DNA of 64,000 nt from Patescibacteria group bacterium (lineage in GTDB: Bacteria > Patescibacteriota > Patescibacteriia > 2-12-FULL-60-25), in assembly GCA_028715505.1 (NCBI GenBank), contig JAQURS010000001.1:124001-188000 (forward strand). Direction: 5' to 3'. The position numbers and the translations under genes were made by a program. Under the pieces are notes generated by a model. It was not told the origin of the DNA. It made no database searches and worked only from the letters and a program-made list of their open reading frames with translations. Shown here piece by piece: positions 22,472 to 31,597 of the stretch. How positions within the stretch are numbered: the first letter of the stretch is position 1; each line of letters starts with the position of its first letter.

Positions 22472-24817
22472 ATGGCTAGAGAAAGAGGCTTCACGACCCA
22501 TGAGCAACGAAAGGCATTCTTGCGTCAGCCTTTGGACCAAAAATTGACCGACGCCAGGTATAAATTCGAAAGAACAGTTGGCTCGGCTTCCAAAGAAGAA
22601 GTTGAAACCGCGGAGTTGGAATTCAAAACCGCCAAACTGGACGTTGAGTCGTATGACTTTGAGAGGGACTCAACTGGGGCTTGGAAAGGGGAGAGTCTGG
22701 GCGTGGATTTGAATGGTATCCATGAAGATCTTCAAAAAGAAGATGGGAGTTTGGACATGGAAAAAGCCAAAAATACGCACGTAGTCCAAATCAACATGGG
22801 CGAGTTGGATAGGTTGAACAAAGTGTATGGCCATGAAGTCGGAAATCAAGCCTTGAGCGATACCTGTCAGTTGATCTACCGGCGTTTAGAAGAGGTTTTA
22901 AGTGAAGCTTTGCAAAAAGGAACGGGTCAGGAGTCGACCTGGGAAGATTTGGAATCGCATTTCGACGTCTATCGCAGCTCGGGCAATGATTTCACGGTCA
23001 TCTTGCGGGGAGTAGAGGAGGGCGTAGCCGCTAAATTTCAAGAAACTTTGAATGGCAACTTGCGGATCGAAGCGTCCGGACGCGAGGAAGAGGCTCCGAT
23101 CGTGGCCACGCGGGTGCCTCTCGCGGACGCGGTCGATTATTTTAACGAAAATCAAGCGAGTATCAGTAACTCCAATCCGGGCAGGGCTTTCGTGGACGTG
23201 GTCAAAGAGCAAGGTCAGATTTTAAACGACATCGAAAAAAATAACCGGCGTATCGATCGCATCCTGAAGATCGGGGACGAAGAAAAAGCCAAGGCGCTTT
23301 ACGAGAATTATTTGAAAAAAACTTTAGGCCGGTTATTCGTGGCCGATCCGGCTGGCGAAGCCATGGGGTTCGAGGCTTTTAAGGAGGCGCTTAACAGTTC
23401 GCAAGATGAGGGTTTGGAAAAATCCATCACCTTGGCCATCGGCGATTTTCGGGCGCGGCAAAAAGAAGCCCATCATCTTTCCAAAACCCTTTCCAAATTC
23501 GTTTTCGACAAAAAGAGAGAGGATTTATTGAAGTCAAAAGGCCTGGATCTCAACGAAGAAGAGGTTCTAAGTGAAAGAAGCGCGGTTAAAATGGAAGGTC
23601 AGTTGGAAGAGGTAAAAGATGAGGCGGAATTTTTCGGGCAAATGCCCCCGACTACCGGTGAGAAGGAAATCGAAGGGTTAAAAAACGAAGTTAAACGGCT
23701 GGAGGCTTTGCTTCAGGGCGATCCCGAAAACAAAACGACTAAAGCCAAGCTCGAGTTGGCCAAATCTGAACTCCATAACTCGGAAGTGAAGCGCAATCCG
23801 GCTACCGGCCTTTACGAACGTGGCATGTTTTTCCGCGAGGTTAAATCCAGGTTGGAAGAAGGCAAGCCGATAACGGCCGTGGCCATCGACATGGCCTTCT
23901 TGAAGTATTTTGACAAAGAAGGTGGACGCAAGACCGGCAACTCGGCCATCAAGATGGCGGCCAGAATTTTGGACCAAGCTGTCCGCCAAGCCGATCCCTC
24001 GGTCAAAGCCGAAGCGTACCGCACTGGCGGCGACGAGTTCGCGCTGACTTTGGAGACGGATGATCAGGAAATCGTAAGGAAAGTCCAACACGCGATCCGC
24101 GAAATGGCGAGACAACTGCCCGTGCCGGCTTTGGACGAGGGCAGAACCCAGCAATTCAGGGCCGAGAGGCTAAATTTCAATTTTGGCCTTTATTCGGCGG
24201 CCGACATGGCTTCTTTTAGGCAAGAATTGACGGACGCGCAATTCCACTTGAAAGCTGGCGAAAACGAACGGCCGGCCATGGTCGAAGAGTCGGCGGATTA
24301 CCTCTTTAGGATCGCCGATCGCCAAGTGGAAATAGAAAAAACCATCCAGCGTTTCATGCTCCTGACGCAACGTTATTATTTTGAGAATTTCGGGGGAGAA
24401 GAGCCGAAGGGTAATTACCAAACATTGGAAAATTATTCGGCGAAAGCCATCGGCGACGAAGGCCCGGCTTTGATCCGCGCGTGGGCTGAAGAAAAGGCCG
24501 CTCAGAAAAAAGGACCCAAGGATTTGGATTGGGCGCCTTTGCAACGCAAGGTTTTAGAATACGTCATTCAAAAAGGCATTGAAGAAACTGAAAGGCATGC
24601 CAAAGAAGGGGAGTTCACGGACCGGCTTTTGGAATCGGCCGTGCGCGAAAGGTTTTTGAAACAGCGCCTGGACGAGTTGCAAGACGATATAAAAACGTTA
24701 AAGGCAGATTTGAATAAATCAGACAAAGACAAGGCCGAGTTGGCGAGGAAGATTAACGAATTGGAAGCTGAAGTCAAAACCGTTGGGCAGTTGCGCCAGC
24801 AGATCAACCAAGGTTGA
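22472..24817 (+). CDS. Double GGDEF-domain protein
   Basis: 781 residues, soluble. A first GGDEF-like domain (about 100-260) keeps the fold signature (INMGELDRLNKVYGHEVGNQAL) but has SGNDF at 170-174 instead of GGDEF, so it is likely inactive. A long helical linker follows. The second domain has NPATGLYERGMFF, then VAIDMAFLKYFDKEGG and an intact GGDEF at 519-523 (YRTGGDEFALTL). The C terminus is helical with a coiled coil (LQDDIKTLKADLNKS). Active GGDEF domains make cyclic di-GMP. No EAL, HD-GYP or PilZ domain is visible in the window, so output is unclear. Its end overlaps the convergent elp3 by 14 bases. Confidence 0.85.
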   Translation: MARERGFTTHEQRKAFLRQPLDQKLTDARYKFERTVGSASKEEVETAELEFKTAKLDVESYDFERDSTGAWKGESLGVDLNGIHEDLQKEDGSLDMEKAKNTHVVQINMGELDRLNKVYGHEVGNQALSDTCQLIYRRLEEVLSEALQKGTGQESTWEDLESHFDVYRSSGNDFTVILRGVEEGVAAKFQETLNGNLRIEASGREEEAPIVATRVPLADAVDYFNENQASISNSNPGRAFVDVVKEQGQILNDIEKNNRRIDRILKIGDEEKAKALYENYLKKTLGRLFVADPAGEAMGFEAFKEALNSSQDEGLEKSITLAIGDFRARQKEAHHLSKTLSKFVFDKKREDLLKSKGLDLNEEEVLSERSAVKMEGQLEEVKDEAEFFGQMPPTTGEKEIEGLKNEVKRLEALLQGDPENKTTKAKLELAKSELHNSEVKRNPATGLYERGMFFREVKSRLEEGKPITAVAIDMAFLKYFDKEGGRKTGNSAIKMAARILDQAVRQADPSVKAEAYRTGGDEFALTLETDDQEIVRKVQHAIREMARQLPVPALDEGRTQQFRAERLNFNFGLYSAADMASFRQELTDAQFHLKAGENERPAMVEESADYLFRIADRQVEIEKTIQRFMLLTQRYYFENFGGEEPKGNYQTLENYSAKAIGDEGPALIRAWAEEKAAQKKGPKDLDWAPLQRKVLEYVIQKGIEETERHAKEGEFTDRLLESAVRERFLKQRLDELQDDIKTLKADLNKSDKDKAELARKINELEAEVKTVGQLRQQINQG

Positions 24818-26429
24818 GGCTTTTAACCATGTAAGAATCCTTTTCTTCGTAACCGAGTTGTCGGTAATATTCGCGTACTCCGATCCCGCTGATAACGGCC
24901 ATGTGGTCAAAACCGGCTCCGGCTGCCAGCTCTTCGGATTTTTTCATCAGCATGCGGCCATAACCCTTATGCTGGGCCGCCATCGGGTCCTGCTGGTCGA
25001 TGTTTAGAGCCGTGCCATAAGTGTGCAGCTCGCGAATAATGGCCGCGCCGCGCAGGACCGGAAAGGCTTCGTAGATCTCCGAATCCGGAATGGACTCAGG
25101 CGGTTGTCTCATCCTCAAAAACGCGAAAACCGCCGATCGATCCTCATTCTCGACTGATAAAAATACTTCGGTACCTCCGGCATTCTCATATCTTTCCTCA
25201 AAAACTGTAGTTTTATCCTTTGTATGGTCGCCCGACACGTGGCCGACTTCACGGCAACGCAGGCAAACGCACCGCAAACCGCGTTTTATCATTTCATCAT
25301 CCAAAATTTCCCGCAGGTTTGATTTTTTATTGCCATACGCGATTTGGGTTGTCGGGAAGTCCCGTATGACGCGGGGCACGCGGCAATATCTCGGGACCAT
25401 TGATTGCATTTTTACCAAAAGTTCAAGCAGCTCTTGCCCTTCAATCGGTTTGAATTCCCCGCGGGCCGTCCATTCCGCCAACTCGGAATCGGGCAAGACG
25501 ACGCAAGGATAAATTTTGACCATGTCCGGCCGAAAGCGAGGGTCCGCGAATAAAATCCTGAAAGATTCCAAATCGTCTTCGGTGGTCGCGCCCGGCATTC
25601 CAGGCAACATGTGGACGTCGACTTTGAAACCAGCCGTTTTGAGCAGGTGAATGGCATTCTCCGCGTCAGAGACCGTAGTGCCGCGTTTGACCAGGTCCAA
25701 AACCCGGTCATTGATAATCTGTAATCCAAGTTCCACGCGCGTAACGCCCAGTTTGCGAAGGTGGATGACTTCTTTTGGCTTAACCCAATCTGGCCGCGTC
25801 TCAATCGTCAGCCCGATTATTCGATAGTCCGCCGTCTCATTTATCTTTTGCGCTTTCTCCAACCCTCCTCCTGCATCTACCTCGGGATGAAGAAGCTCGT
25901 TTGCCGCTTCAAAACACCTTGTAATGAACCATTCGCGGTAATCCGCCGTGTAAGCCGACCAGGTACCGCCTTTAACGATCAATTCAATCTTATTGGCCTT
26001 ATGCCCGTTTTTTTCAAGCGTGAGAATTCTTTGTTTTACCTGCTGATACGGGTCGAACTCCAAACTCAAGGCCCGCGCGGCCGCTGGTTCGGTTGAAATG
26101 TAACTCTTTGGCATCCGCGTTTCGGATGGGCAGTAAACGCAACGCCCTGGGCAGGGGAAAGGTTTAGTCAAAACGGTGATCGGCGCCACGCCGCTGTCCG
26201 TCCGGACGTCTTTGACGCGCAGGATCCGTTCTATCACTTCATTGTTTTCGAATCCCTCTTCCAAAAGCGCGCGGTAAGCCTCCCAAAATTTTAAAGATGT
26301 AGGGAAAGCGTATGGGGTGTGTTTAAGATGACGTCTGGCCAGGCGCGCCAAATCAGCTCGCGTTCGGCACTTCGAATCCGCGGCTTCCTTAAGAATTGTC
26401 TTGGTTAAATCGGCGGGAGGGCTTTGCAT
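24804..26429 (-). CDS. elp3: Elp3-family radical SAM / GNAT tRNA U34 modification enzyme
   Basis: 541 residues from the ATG at 26429 (MQSPPADLTK). The radical SAM domain carries the iron-sulfur cluster Cys set C93, C97 and C100 in PCPGRCVYCPSE; the C-terminal GNAT domain ends HKGYGRMLMKKSEELAA, then GIGVREYYRQLGYE. Elp3 uses acetyl-CoA and a SAM radical to make 5-carboxymethyluridine at the wobble position of tRNAs; archaeal and bacterial members work without the other Elongator subunits. The further upstream start (26495) would run into the divergent methyltransferase gene. It lies head to head with a Trm9-like methyltransferase that could act on its product. Confidence 0.92.
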   Translation of the reverse strand: MQSPPADLTKTILKEAADSKCRTRADLARLARRHLKHTPYAFPTSLKFWEAYRALLEEGFENNEVIERILRVKDVRTDSGVAPITVLTKPFPCPGRCVYCPSETRMPKSYISTEPAAARALSLEFDPYQQVKQRILTLEKNGHKANKIELIVKGGTWSAYTADYREWFITRCFEAANELLHPEVDAGGGLEKAQKINETADYRIIGLTIETRPDWVKPKEVIHLRKLGVTRVELGLQIINDRVLDLVKRGTTVSDAENAIHLLKTAGFKVDVHMLPGMPGATTEDDLESFRILFADPRFRPDMVKIYPCVVLPDSELAEWTARGEFKPIEGQELLELLVKMQSMVPRYCRVPRVIRDFPTTQIAYGNKKSNLREILDDEMIKRGLRCVCLRCREVGHVSGDHTKDKTTVFEERYENAGGTEVFLSVENEDRSAVFAFLRMRQPPESIPDSEIYEAFPVLRGAAIIRELHTYGTALNIDQQDPMAAQHKGYGRMLMKKSEELAAGAGFDHMAVISGIGVREYYRQLGYEEKDSYMVKSLNLG

Positions 26430-26472
26430 TTCGTTTCTTGTATCTTGGAATTTTAGAATGTAAGCTAGTTTG

Positions 26473-27183
26473 ATGGAAAACTTGATAAGAAGCAAGCTGT
26501 CTAAGGAAGTGGCTGATTTTTACGAAAAAGAAGGAAAGATGTTCAGCTCCAAGCGCACCTGGGGTTGGCAGGTGATGGACCTCCTCAAGGCACGATTGAA
26601 GCCGGGGGATTTATTAGTGGACGTGGGGGCTGGCAACGGTCGTCTGGCAGATATTTTACCCGAAGGCGTTAATTATATCGGCGTCGAGCCTTCCTCGACT
26701 TTACGTGATGAAGCTCAAAAAAATCACAAGGTGGAAATGCGATCAGGAACATTACCGAAACTCGATTTGCCGGACAATCATGCCGAAGCGGTTGCCTGCA
26801 TTGCCGTTTTGCACCACATTCCGTCGAATGTTTGGCGCGTGGATTCGATCAAGGAACTTCATAGGATCTTAAAGCCGGGCGGCACTTTACTCTGTACCGT
26901 TTGGAATCTACGGGCTTCGAGATTTCGGTCTTGGCAAAGTTTTAAAAGCGCCTGGATGCGTTTGAAAGGCATAAGAGGAGGCGAAGCGGGTGATATGTAT
27001 TACGCGTGGAAAGCCAGCGGAGAACTCGAAAAGAGGTATGTCCACGCTTTTACATTGGGCGAGTTTAAATCGCTTTTTGATCCAGCGCTTTGGTCGATCG
27101 AAAAAATCGGGGCTTATGACCGCCAGGGCTGGTGCAATTGGATTAAAGGCAGAAACTTGGCCGCGTTAGTTACCAAGAAATAA
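26473..27183 (+). CDS. Trm9/ALKBH8-like tRNA methyltransferase
   Basis: 236 residues. SAM-binding motif I is DVGAGNGR at 50-57, and VACIAVLHHIPSNVWRVDSI at about 107-126 is the post-motif-II region that in Trm9 reads IAVVHHWST..RR. A motif LHRILKPGGTLLCTVW and a C-terminal RYVHAF (188-193), with the final NLAALVTKK, also follow Trm9 (RYYHLY, WWVVVQRK). Trm9 methylates 5-carboxymethyluridine made by Elongator/Elp3 to the methyl ester mcm5U. The family call is by eye; the gene could be a generic Methyltransf_11 protein, but its place beside elp3, 43 bases apart and divergent, supports the pairing. No Trm112 partner is seen. Confidence 0.75.
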   Translation: MENLIRSKLSKEVADFYEKEGKMFSSKRTWGWQVMDLLKARLKPGDLLVDVGAGNGRLADILPEGVNYIGVEPSSTLRDEAQKNHKVEMRSGTLPKLDLPDNHAEAVACIAVLHHIPSNVWRVDSIKELHRILKPGGTLLCTVWNLRASRFRSWQSFKSAWMRLKGIRGGEAGDMYYAWKASGELEKRYVHAFTLGEFKSLFDPALWSIEKIGAYDRQGWCNWIKGRNLAALVTKK

Positions 27184-27213
27184 AAAGCCGACCAAAGGTC
27201 GGCTATTTATTTG
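27183..27213. terminator. Bidirectional terminator
   Basis: AAAGCCGACC, loop AAA, GGTCGGCT with T-rich flanks on both strands, shared by the converging methyltransferase and HU genes. Confidence 0.8.
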
Positions 27214-27223
27214 TAATTTAAAA

Positions 27224-27529
27224 TTACACAGTCGGCGCGGCCGGAGCCTGGGAAGCTTTCAAAGCATCCTTCAAGCCCTTGCCAGCCTTGAACTTGGGAA
27301 CCGTGACTGACGGGATCTGAATCTTTTCGGTTGGGTTTTGGGGGTTCACGCCCATGCGTCCAGCGCGCCTCTTGGCCAAGAACTGGCCAAAGCCCGCGAT
27401 TGTGACCTCTTCGCCCTTTTTGAGTTCGCTGGTAACGGTGTCAACCAGGCACTCGACCATGTCTTCGGCCTGCTTTTTGGTTACGCCGACCTTTTCGGCA
27501 ATGACATTGATTAATTCCGCTTTATTCAT
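27224..27529 (-). CDS. hup: HU-family DNA-binding protein
   Basis: 101 residues. HU features are MNKAELINVIAEKVGVTKKQA, the GEEVTIAGFGQFLAKRRAGR saddle, and the DNA-gripping arm GRMGVNPQNPTEKIQIPS with its Pro, ending VPKFKAGKGLKDAL. A short Ala/Pro tail is added. HU bends DNA and compacts the nucleoid as a dimer. On the minus strand TATACT lies about 30 bases before the ATG; there is no clear ribosome-binding site. Confidence 0.95.
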   Translation of the reverse strand: MNKAELINVIAEKVGVTKKQAEDMVECLVDTVTSELKKGEEVTIAGFGQFLAKRRAGRMGVNPQNPTEKIQIPSVTVPKFKAGKGLKDALKASQAPAAPTV

Positions 27530-27577
27530 ACGAGTGAATTAAATGAATTACTTTAGACCAGTATAGCAATATTGCGC

Positions 27578-28390
27578 TTATATATCAACAATTTCCCTGA
27601 TTTTGGTCAGGCTGATAATGGACATCGTGTCAAGGTTGAAAGCGGCAACTAAGCCATTAATTTCGGCCGGTCCGTTATTTTGAAGCTCGTAAGCCGATTG
27701 AGTTTCGCCTAAAAATCGCTTAATAGAGCTATTTTTTTCAAATCCGATTACGGAGTCATGCAATCCGACCATGCCTAAGTCCGTGCAATATCCGGTGCCT
27801 TTGGGCAGGATTTTAGCGTCGGCCGTGGGTACGTGGGTATGCGTGCCAAAAACCAGGTTGGCTCGACCGTCCACATAGTTGGCAAAAGCCATTTTTTCGC
27901 TGGTGGCCTCGGCATGGAGATCTACCACCACCAGGGGTTTTGGGTTTTGGGCGCTAATCTCCTGCCAAAAGCGGTCAAAAGCCAGGAAAGGGGAGGAGGT
28001 TTCTTGGGGCACGAAAAGTTGGCCCTGCAGGTTGATGATTACGATTTCTTGGCCTTTGATTTTGAGCCTCATGATTCCTTGGCCGGCCAGTTTTGGATCC
28101 ACGTTGGCCGGGCGAATTAATTTTTTCGACCAATTTTCGTCATTTAAAATCGGGATGCCTTGCGGGTTCTCCCAAACGTGGTGGCCGGACGTAAACGCGT
28201 CGATGCCGGCCTCGACTATCTCCTTCATGGTCGTTTCCGTTAGGCCCCGGCCATGCGCCAGATTTTCGACATTGGCGACCGTCAGATCGGGCTTGAACTG
28301 TTCTTTTAGAACCGGCAACTGTTTAGCCAAAGCCTTGCGGCCAATTTTGCCGACCACGTCGCCGAAGAACATCAAATTGATTTGCTGCAT
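27578..28390 (-). CDS. ymdB: YmdB-family metallophosphoesterase
   Basis: 270 residues, the standard length. Metal-site motifs are FGDVVGKIGR (Asp ligand), ANVENLAHGRG, TSGHHVWENPQGI, DLHAEATSEK and FGTHTHVPTAD. YmdB is a di-metal phosphodiesterase that cleaves 2',3'- and 3',5'-cyclic nucleotides in vitro and affects RNA processing in Bacillus, where its gene lies next to rny. Here the rny gene also lies nearby, with one orphan gene between. No ribosome-binding site is seen. Confidence 0.9.
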   Translation of the reverse strand: MQQINLMFFGDVVGKIGRKALAKQLPVLKEQFKPDLTVANVENLAHGRGLTETTMKEIVEAGIDAFTSGHHVWENPQGIPILNDENWSKKLIRPANVDPKLAGQGIMRLKIKGQEIVIINLQGQLFVPQETSSPFLAFDRFWQEISAQNPKPLVVVDLHAEATSEKMAFANYVDGRANLVFGTHTHVPTADAKILPKGTGYCTDLGMVGLHDSVIGFEKNSSIKRFLGETQSAYELQNNGPAEINGLVAAFNLDTMSIISLTKIREIVDI

Positions 28391-28429
28391 AATGAAGCAT
28401 TATGGCACACGCCCTGCAAAGTACAACCC

Positions 28430-28458
28430 TTGACCTGGAGCGTAGACTGGCTTTTAAT
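28430..28458 (+). promoter_or_regulatory. Promoter of the 28488 gene
   Basis: TTGACC, 17 bases, TTTAAT, with a leader of about 23 bases carrying GGAGG. Confidence 0.75.
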
Positions 28459-28487
28459 AGGTGTCAGCTGTTTGACCGGAGGTGAAA

Positions 28488-28922
28488 ATGGAAGCTCATC
28501 TCAGGAGAGTCGCCAACTCCAAGGATAACCCAGCTGAGTTCGCTAGTCGTCTCGAGACCCAGGAATGGATCGACGATCTTTCTGGCATGCTGGAAAGCAT
28601 CATATGTCACAGACGCGCCAAGCGCGAAGCCAGCCTTTGGATTGATTATTATCTTGGGCAAATGGAGGCCGGTTTGCGCGACCCTGGAAAATTCATCGAC
28701 GATCCCATGTTTATCGAGCGATTGGTCCACTTTCTTCGGACCGTAGCTAATCTTGTTCCCAAAAGAAGGCATTGGGATAAGCCTAGGGAAGCGTTGCTCC
28801 GCCTGGAGTTCATTGCGGCGGAGACTCAAGTCACACGCGACAGGATCCAACTGGCGCATAAAAAAGAACCGGCCAAAATGTCTGGTAACACCTCGGCCGA
28901 TTCACTCCTCCTCCCTGACTGA
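28488..28922 (+). CDS. Uncharacterised orphan protein, 144 aa
   Basis: Charged and helical (AEFASRLETQEWIDDLSGMLE, then FIERLVHFLRTVANL), no membrane segment, family not recognised. GGAGG lies five bases before the ATG. The stop codon falls in the loop of its terminator. It is inserted on the opposite strand between ymdB and rny, two genes that are adjacent in other bacteria, so it was probably added later. Confidence 0.7.
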   Translation: MEAHLRRVANSKDNPAEFASRLETQEWIDDLSGMLESIICHRRAKREASLWIDYYLGQMEAGLRDPGKFIDDPMFIERLVHFLRTVANLVPKRRHWDKPREALLRLEFIAAETQVTRDRIQLAHKKEPAKMSGNTSADSLLLPD

Positions 28923-28936
28923 TGGGAGATTTTTTT
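28911..28936 (+). terminator. Terminator of the 28488 gene
   Basis: CTCCC, loop TGACTGAT (holding the TGA stop), GGGAG, then ATTTTTTT. The T-run abuts the end of the convergent rny gene. Confidence 0.8.
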
Positions 28937-30467
28937 ATCTGGCGTATTCGACCACTCTGGTTTCGCGGATCAGCGTCACCCTGATTTCGCCCGGGTATTT
29001 GAGTTCCGATTCGATCTTGGCGGCAATCTCGCGCGCCAGGTTGGTAGCGGCAAAATCATCCATGGCTTTGGGATTAACGAAAACGCGGATTTCGCGGCCG
29101 GCTTGGATGGCGTAAACCTTATCAATGCCTTCAAAGCCAGAGGCTAAATTCTCAAGCTCTTCCAAACGTTTGACGTATTGTTCAAGCGAATCCTTGCGCG
29201 CGCCGGGCCTGGCTCCGCTGATGGCGTCGGCCGCTTTCACGATCACGCCTTCCAGCGTCTTAGGTTTGTCTTCGTGGTGGGCGATGCATTGGTACCAGAT
29301 CTCTTCGGCGATGCCGAACTTCTTAAGTATTTGGACGCCCAATTCCGGGTGGCCGCCCTGCAGATCGTGGTCAACGGCCTTGCCGATATCGTGGAATAAG
29401 CCGCCTTTCTTGCAAATGGAAACGTTAGCGCCCAATTCTTCGCCCAAAGTCGTGGCAATCCAAGCCACCTCGATGGAATGTTGCAAAATATTTTGGCCGT
29501 AAGACGTGCGGTACTTGAGGCGGCCGAGAATTTGCACGAGTTTGGGATCAATGCCGGCCATGGAAACGCCAACCTGGAACAAAGCGTCCTCGCCGGACTT
29601 TTTGATGTCCAAAGCCAGTTCCTTTTTAGCCTCTTCCACGGCTTCCTCTATGCGTCCCGGGTGGATGCGGCCGTCGGCGATCAGTTTGTCGAGCGACCGT
29701 TTGGCCACTTGGCGGCGGATGGGGGAGAAGCCCGAGATAGTGAGCATGTTGGGCGTGTCGTCGATGATCAGTTCGCAACCCGTCAAAAGCTCGATGGTCT
29801 TGATGTTGCGTCCCTCGCGGCCGATGACGCGACCTTTCATCTCATCGCTTGGCAATTCGACGTTGGTTGTCGTGGTTTCGACCACGTGCGAGGCGGCCAG
29901 GCGTTGCACGGCCACGCCCAGGATGTTTTTGGCCTTGCGATCAATCTCGTCCGATTCCATCTGTTCCAGCTTGCGCACGCGATTCATCAAAGTATCCTGG
30001 TGTTGCTCTTCGGCCAAAGTCAAAAGACGCGCGACGGCTTGGTCTTCCGTCAGCTGGGCGACTTCCTCCAGTTTTTTGCTCTCTTCGACTTTAAGCGCGT
30101 CGATCTGTTTTTCTTTCTCGACCATTTCGACGGCTTTAACTTCCAACTTATTTTTTATCTCATCAATCTCTAGCATCTTGGCGCCGAAAGCCGTTTCGCG
30201 TTCGACGAGGGAAGCCTGCTGCTTCTTGAGTTCTTCTTGAGTCTGCTTTTCCTCCCGCCTGGCCTCCTCGATGATCTTGATGGCCTTGTCTTTGGCGCGG
30301 ACCATTACTTCCTGTTCTTTGGTCTCCGCCTCCTTGAGTAACTTTTCGGCTTTTACCTCAGCCTCAGAGAGGGTGAGTTTGGCCTTCTTGGCCTTGGCCG
30401 AGTAAACGAACGAGGTCACGATAGCGCCGATAGCCAATCCTAGGATCACGGCGATGAAATAAAACAT
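28935..30467 (-). CDS. rny: Ribonuclease Y
   Basis: 510 residues from the ATG at 30467, which places the membrane anchor (FYFIAVILGLAIGAIVTSFVY) at the very N terminus as in other RNase Y proteins; an ATG 30 bases upstream is possible. A long coiled coil follows to about residue 190, then a KH domain (DEMKGRVIGREGRNIKTIELLTG) and an HD domain (LQHSIEVAWIATTLGEELG, then GGLFHDIGKAVDHD). RNase Y is a membrane-bound endonuclease that starts mRNA decay. With ymdB nearby it forms the expected RNA-turnover pair. Confidence 0.95.
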   Translation of the reverse strand: MFYFIAVILGLAIGAIVTSFVYSAKAKKAKLTLSEAEVKAEKLLKEAETKEQEVMVRAKDKAIKIIEEARREEKQTQEELKKQQASLVERETAFGAKMLEIDEIKNKLEVKAVEMVEKEKQIDALKVEESKKLEEVAQLTEDQAVARLLTLAEEQHQDTLMNRVRKLEQMESDEIDRKAKNILGVAVQRLAASHVVETTTTNVELPSDEMKGRVIGREGRNIKTIELLTGCELIIDDTPNMLTISGFSPIRRQVAKRSLDKLIADGRIHPGRIEEAVEEAKKELALDIKKSGEDALFQVGVSMAGIDPKLVQILGRLKYRTSYGQNILQHSIEVAWIATTLGEELGANVSICKKGGLFHDIGKAVDHDLQGGHPELGVQILKKFGIAEEIWYQCIAHHEDKPKTLEGVIVKAADAISGARPGARKDSLEQYVKRLEELENLASGFEGIDKVYAIQAGREIRVFVNPKAMDDFAATNLAREIAAKIESELKYPGEIRVTLIRETRVVEYAR

Positions 30468-30710
30468 AACGTTCAACCGAACGGCAATAGTCTGCATTTG
30501 TGTTCAACAAACGATCACGGCGCCATTTCGAGAGGGCCTCGTCCGGAAAGATCTGAGACGTTTTTGGCTGAAATAAGCATGAAATTAAGGCGAACCTTTG
30601 CGATGCGAGAACGTGATCAGCTGTGCAGTCTTTTTGCCATCCAGTCCGGTTAACAATATTAAGGCTGATGGCACTAAGGTTAGCAAAGGTTGGCCAGATT
30701 GTCCATCCTA

Positions 30711-30735
30711 AAAGAAAATAAGCCCTTTCAGGCTT
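30711..30735 (-). terminator. Terminator of the 30734 gene
   Basis: On the minus strand AAGCC, loop TGAAAG, GGCTT, then ATTTTCTTTT. The TAA stop overlaps the first arm. Confidence 0.65.
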
Positions 30736-31504
30736 AAGTAGCATTGGCCTTGGAGGCCTCTTCTTGGGTTTGGATCTCAGCCAGGGCCTCGTCGGTCGCG
30801 ATTAGGTCGGCGTGGACTCGGACAAGTCGTTTGACCAAAGGCCGGGTTGCCTCGGTCGCGGGCATGCTATCCAGCATAACTTTTAACTCGTCGTTGCTCG
30901 TTGGTTTTGAAACCGGCAGTTTAAAACGCCTGTATCCTTCCGGGACAGTGCCGTTGAACTCATGTACGCAGGCGTCGTATTCCGCATTCGCTTCGGCTGA
31001 AAGCCTTTTGAAGTAAAGCGGGCGTAGGAGCTGACTCAGAATATGGAGTGCAATCACCAGACTGATAGATCCGATGATGAAAAATACGGAGAAGAAACAG
31101 ATGGCAACGGTTGCACCTGAGCCGGCGCCGGTAAACAAGCCAAAGAGTATTGCTCCGATATACATGGTGCCACAGGCCAAGAGCAGACTTCGACCATCTC
31201 CACGATTCCACAACAAGTGAAGTTGTTCTTGCCGCACCTCTTTATCTCGCAGCATCAGGAACTCCCGGCCGTACGTCCGATAGCGCTTGGGTTTGGAAGA
31301 GCTCATCCTCTTGTGTCGAGAGCGGTCCCATGACTCCACGATTTTTGTTTTGATGGCCGAACCGAAAAACCAAAAAAGTGTGATTAGCAGGACAATGACA
31401 GCGGAGAGGACGGTTGTGAGTCCGGAGGGTATTCCCAGCCACTTGAATAACGTCTCAAGTGCTACATAGAGGAGCACTGCAAATAAACTATAGACTATCG
31501 ACAT
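30734..31504 (-). CDS. Uncharacterised four-helix membrane protein, 256 aa
   Basis: The start at 31504 is chosen for AAGAGGT six bases upstream. Two hydrophobic helices lie near the N terminus (SIVYSLFAVLLYVALETLF, VLSAVIVLLITLFWFFG) and two in the middle (LLLACGTMYIGAILFGLF, VAICFFSVFFIIGSISLVIAL), with a basic cytoplasmic-looking loop between the pairs and a long charged C-terminal tail. Family not recognised. Single-gene unit with its own terminator. Confidence 0.7.
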   Translation of the reverse strand: MSIVYSLFAVLLYVALETLFKWLGIPSGLTTVLSAVIVLLITLFWFFGSAIKTKIVESWDRSRHKRMSSSKPKRYRTYGREFLMLRDKEVRQEQLHLLWNRGDGRSLLLACGTMYIGAILFGLFTGAGSGATVAICFFSVFFIIGSISLVIALHILSQLLRPLYFKRLSAEANAEYDACVHEFNGTVPEGYRRFKLPVSKPTSNDELKVMLDSMPATEATRPLVKRLVRVHADLIATDEALAEIQTQEEASKANAT

Positions 31505-31597
31505 CTTTAGACCTCTTGTGTCCAAGGTGCGTTTTCGTTGAGTTTTGTGTACTACAAAACTACAAAACGGTCAATTCTTTATCTTCCGACTGATCGA

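Noticed and set aside
26430-26495. Extended elp3 N terminus
   Set aside because: It would overlap the divergent methyltransferase start and its residues do not resemble Elp3.
30468-30733. Possible gene or RNA in the gap upstream of rny
   Set aside because: No frame with a start signal and no stable terminator beyond that of the neighbouring orphan gene.
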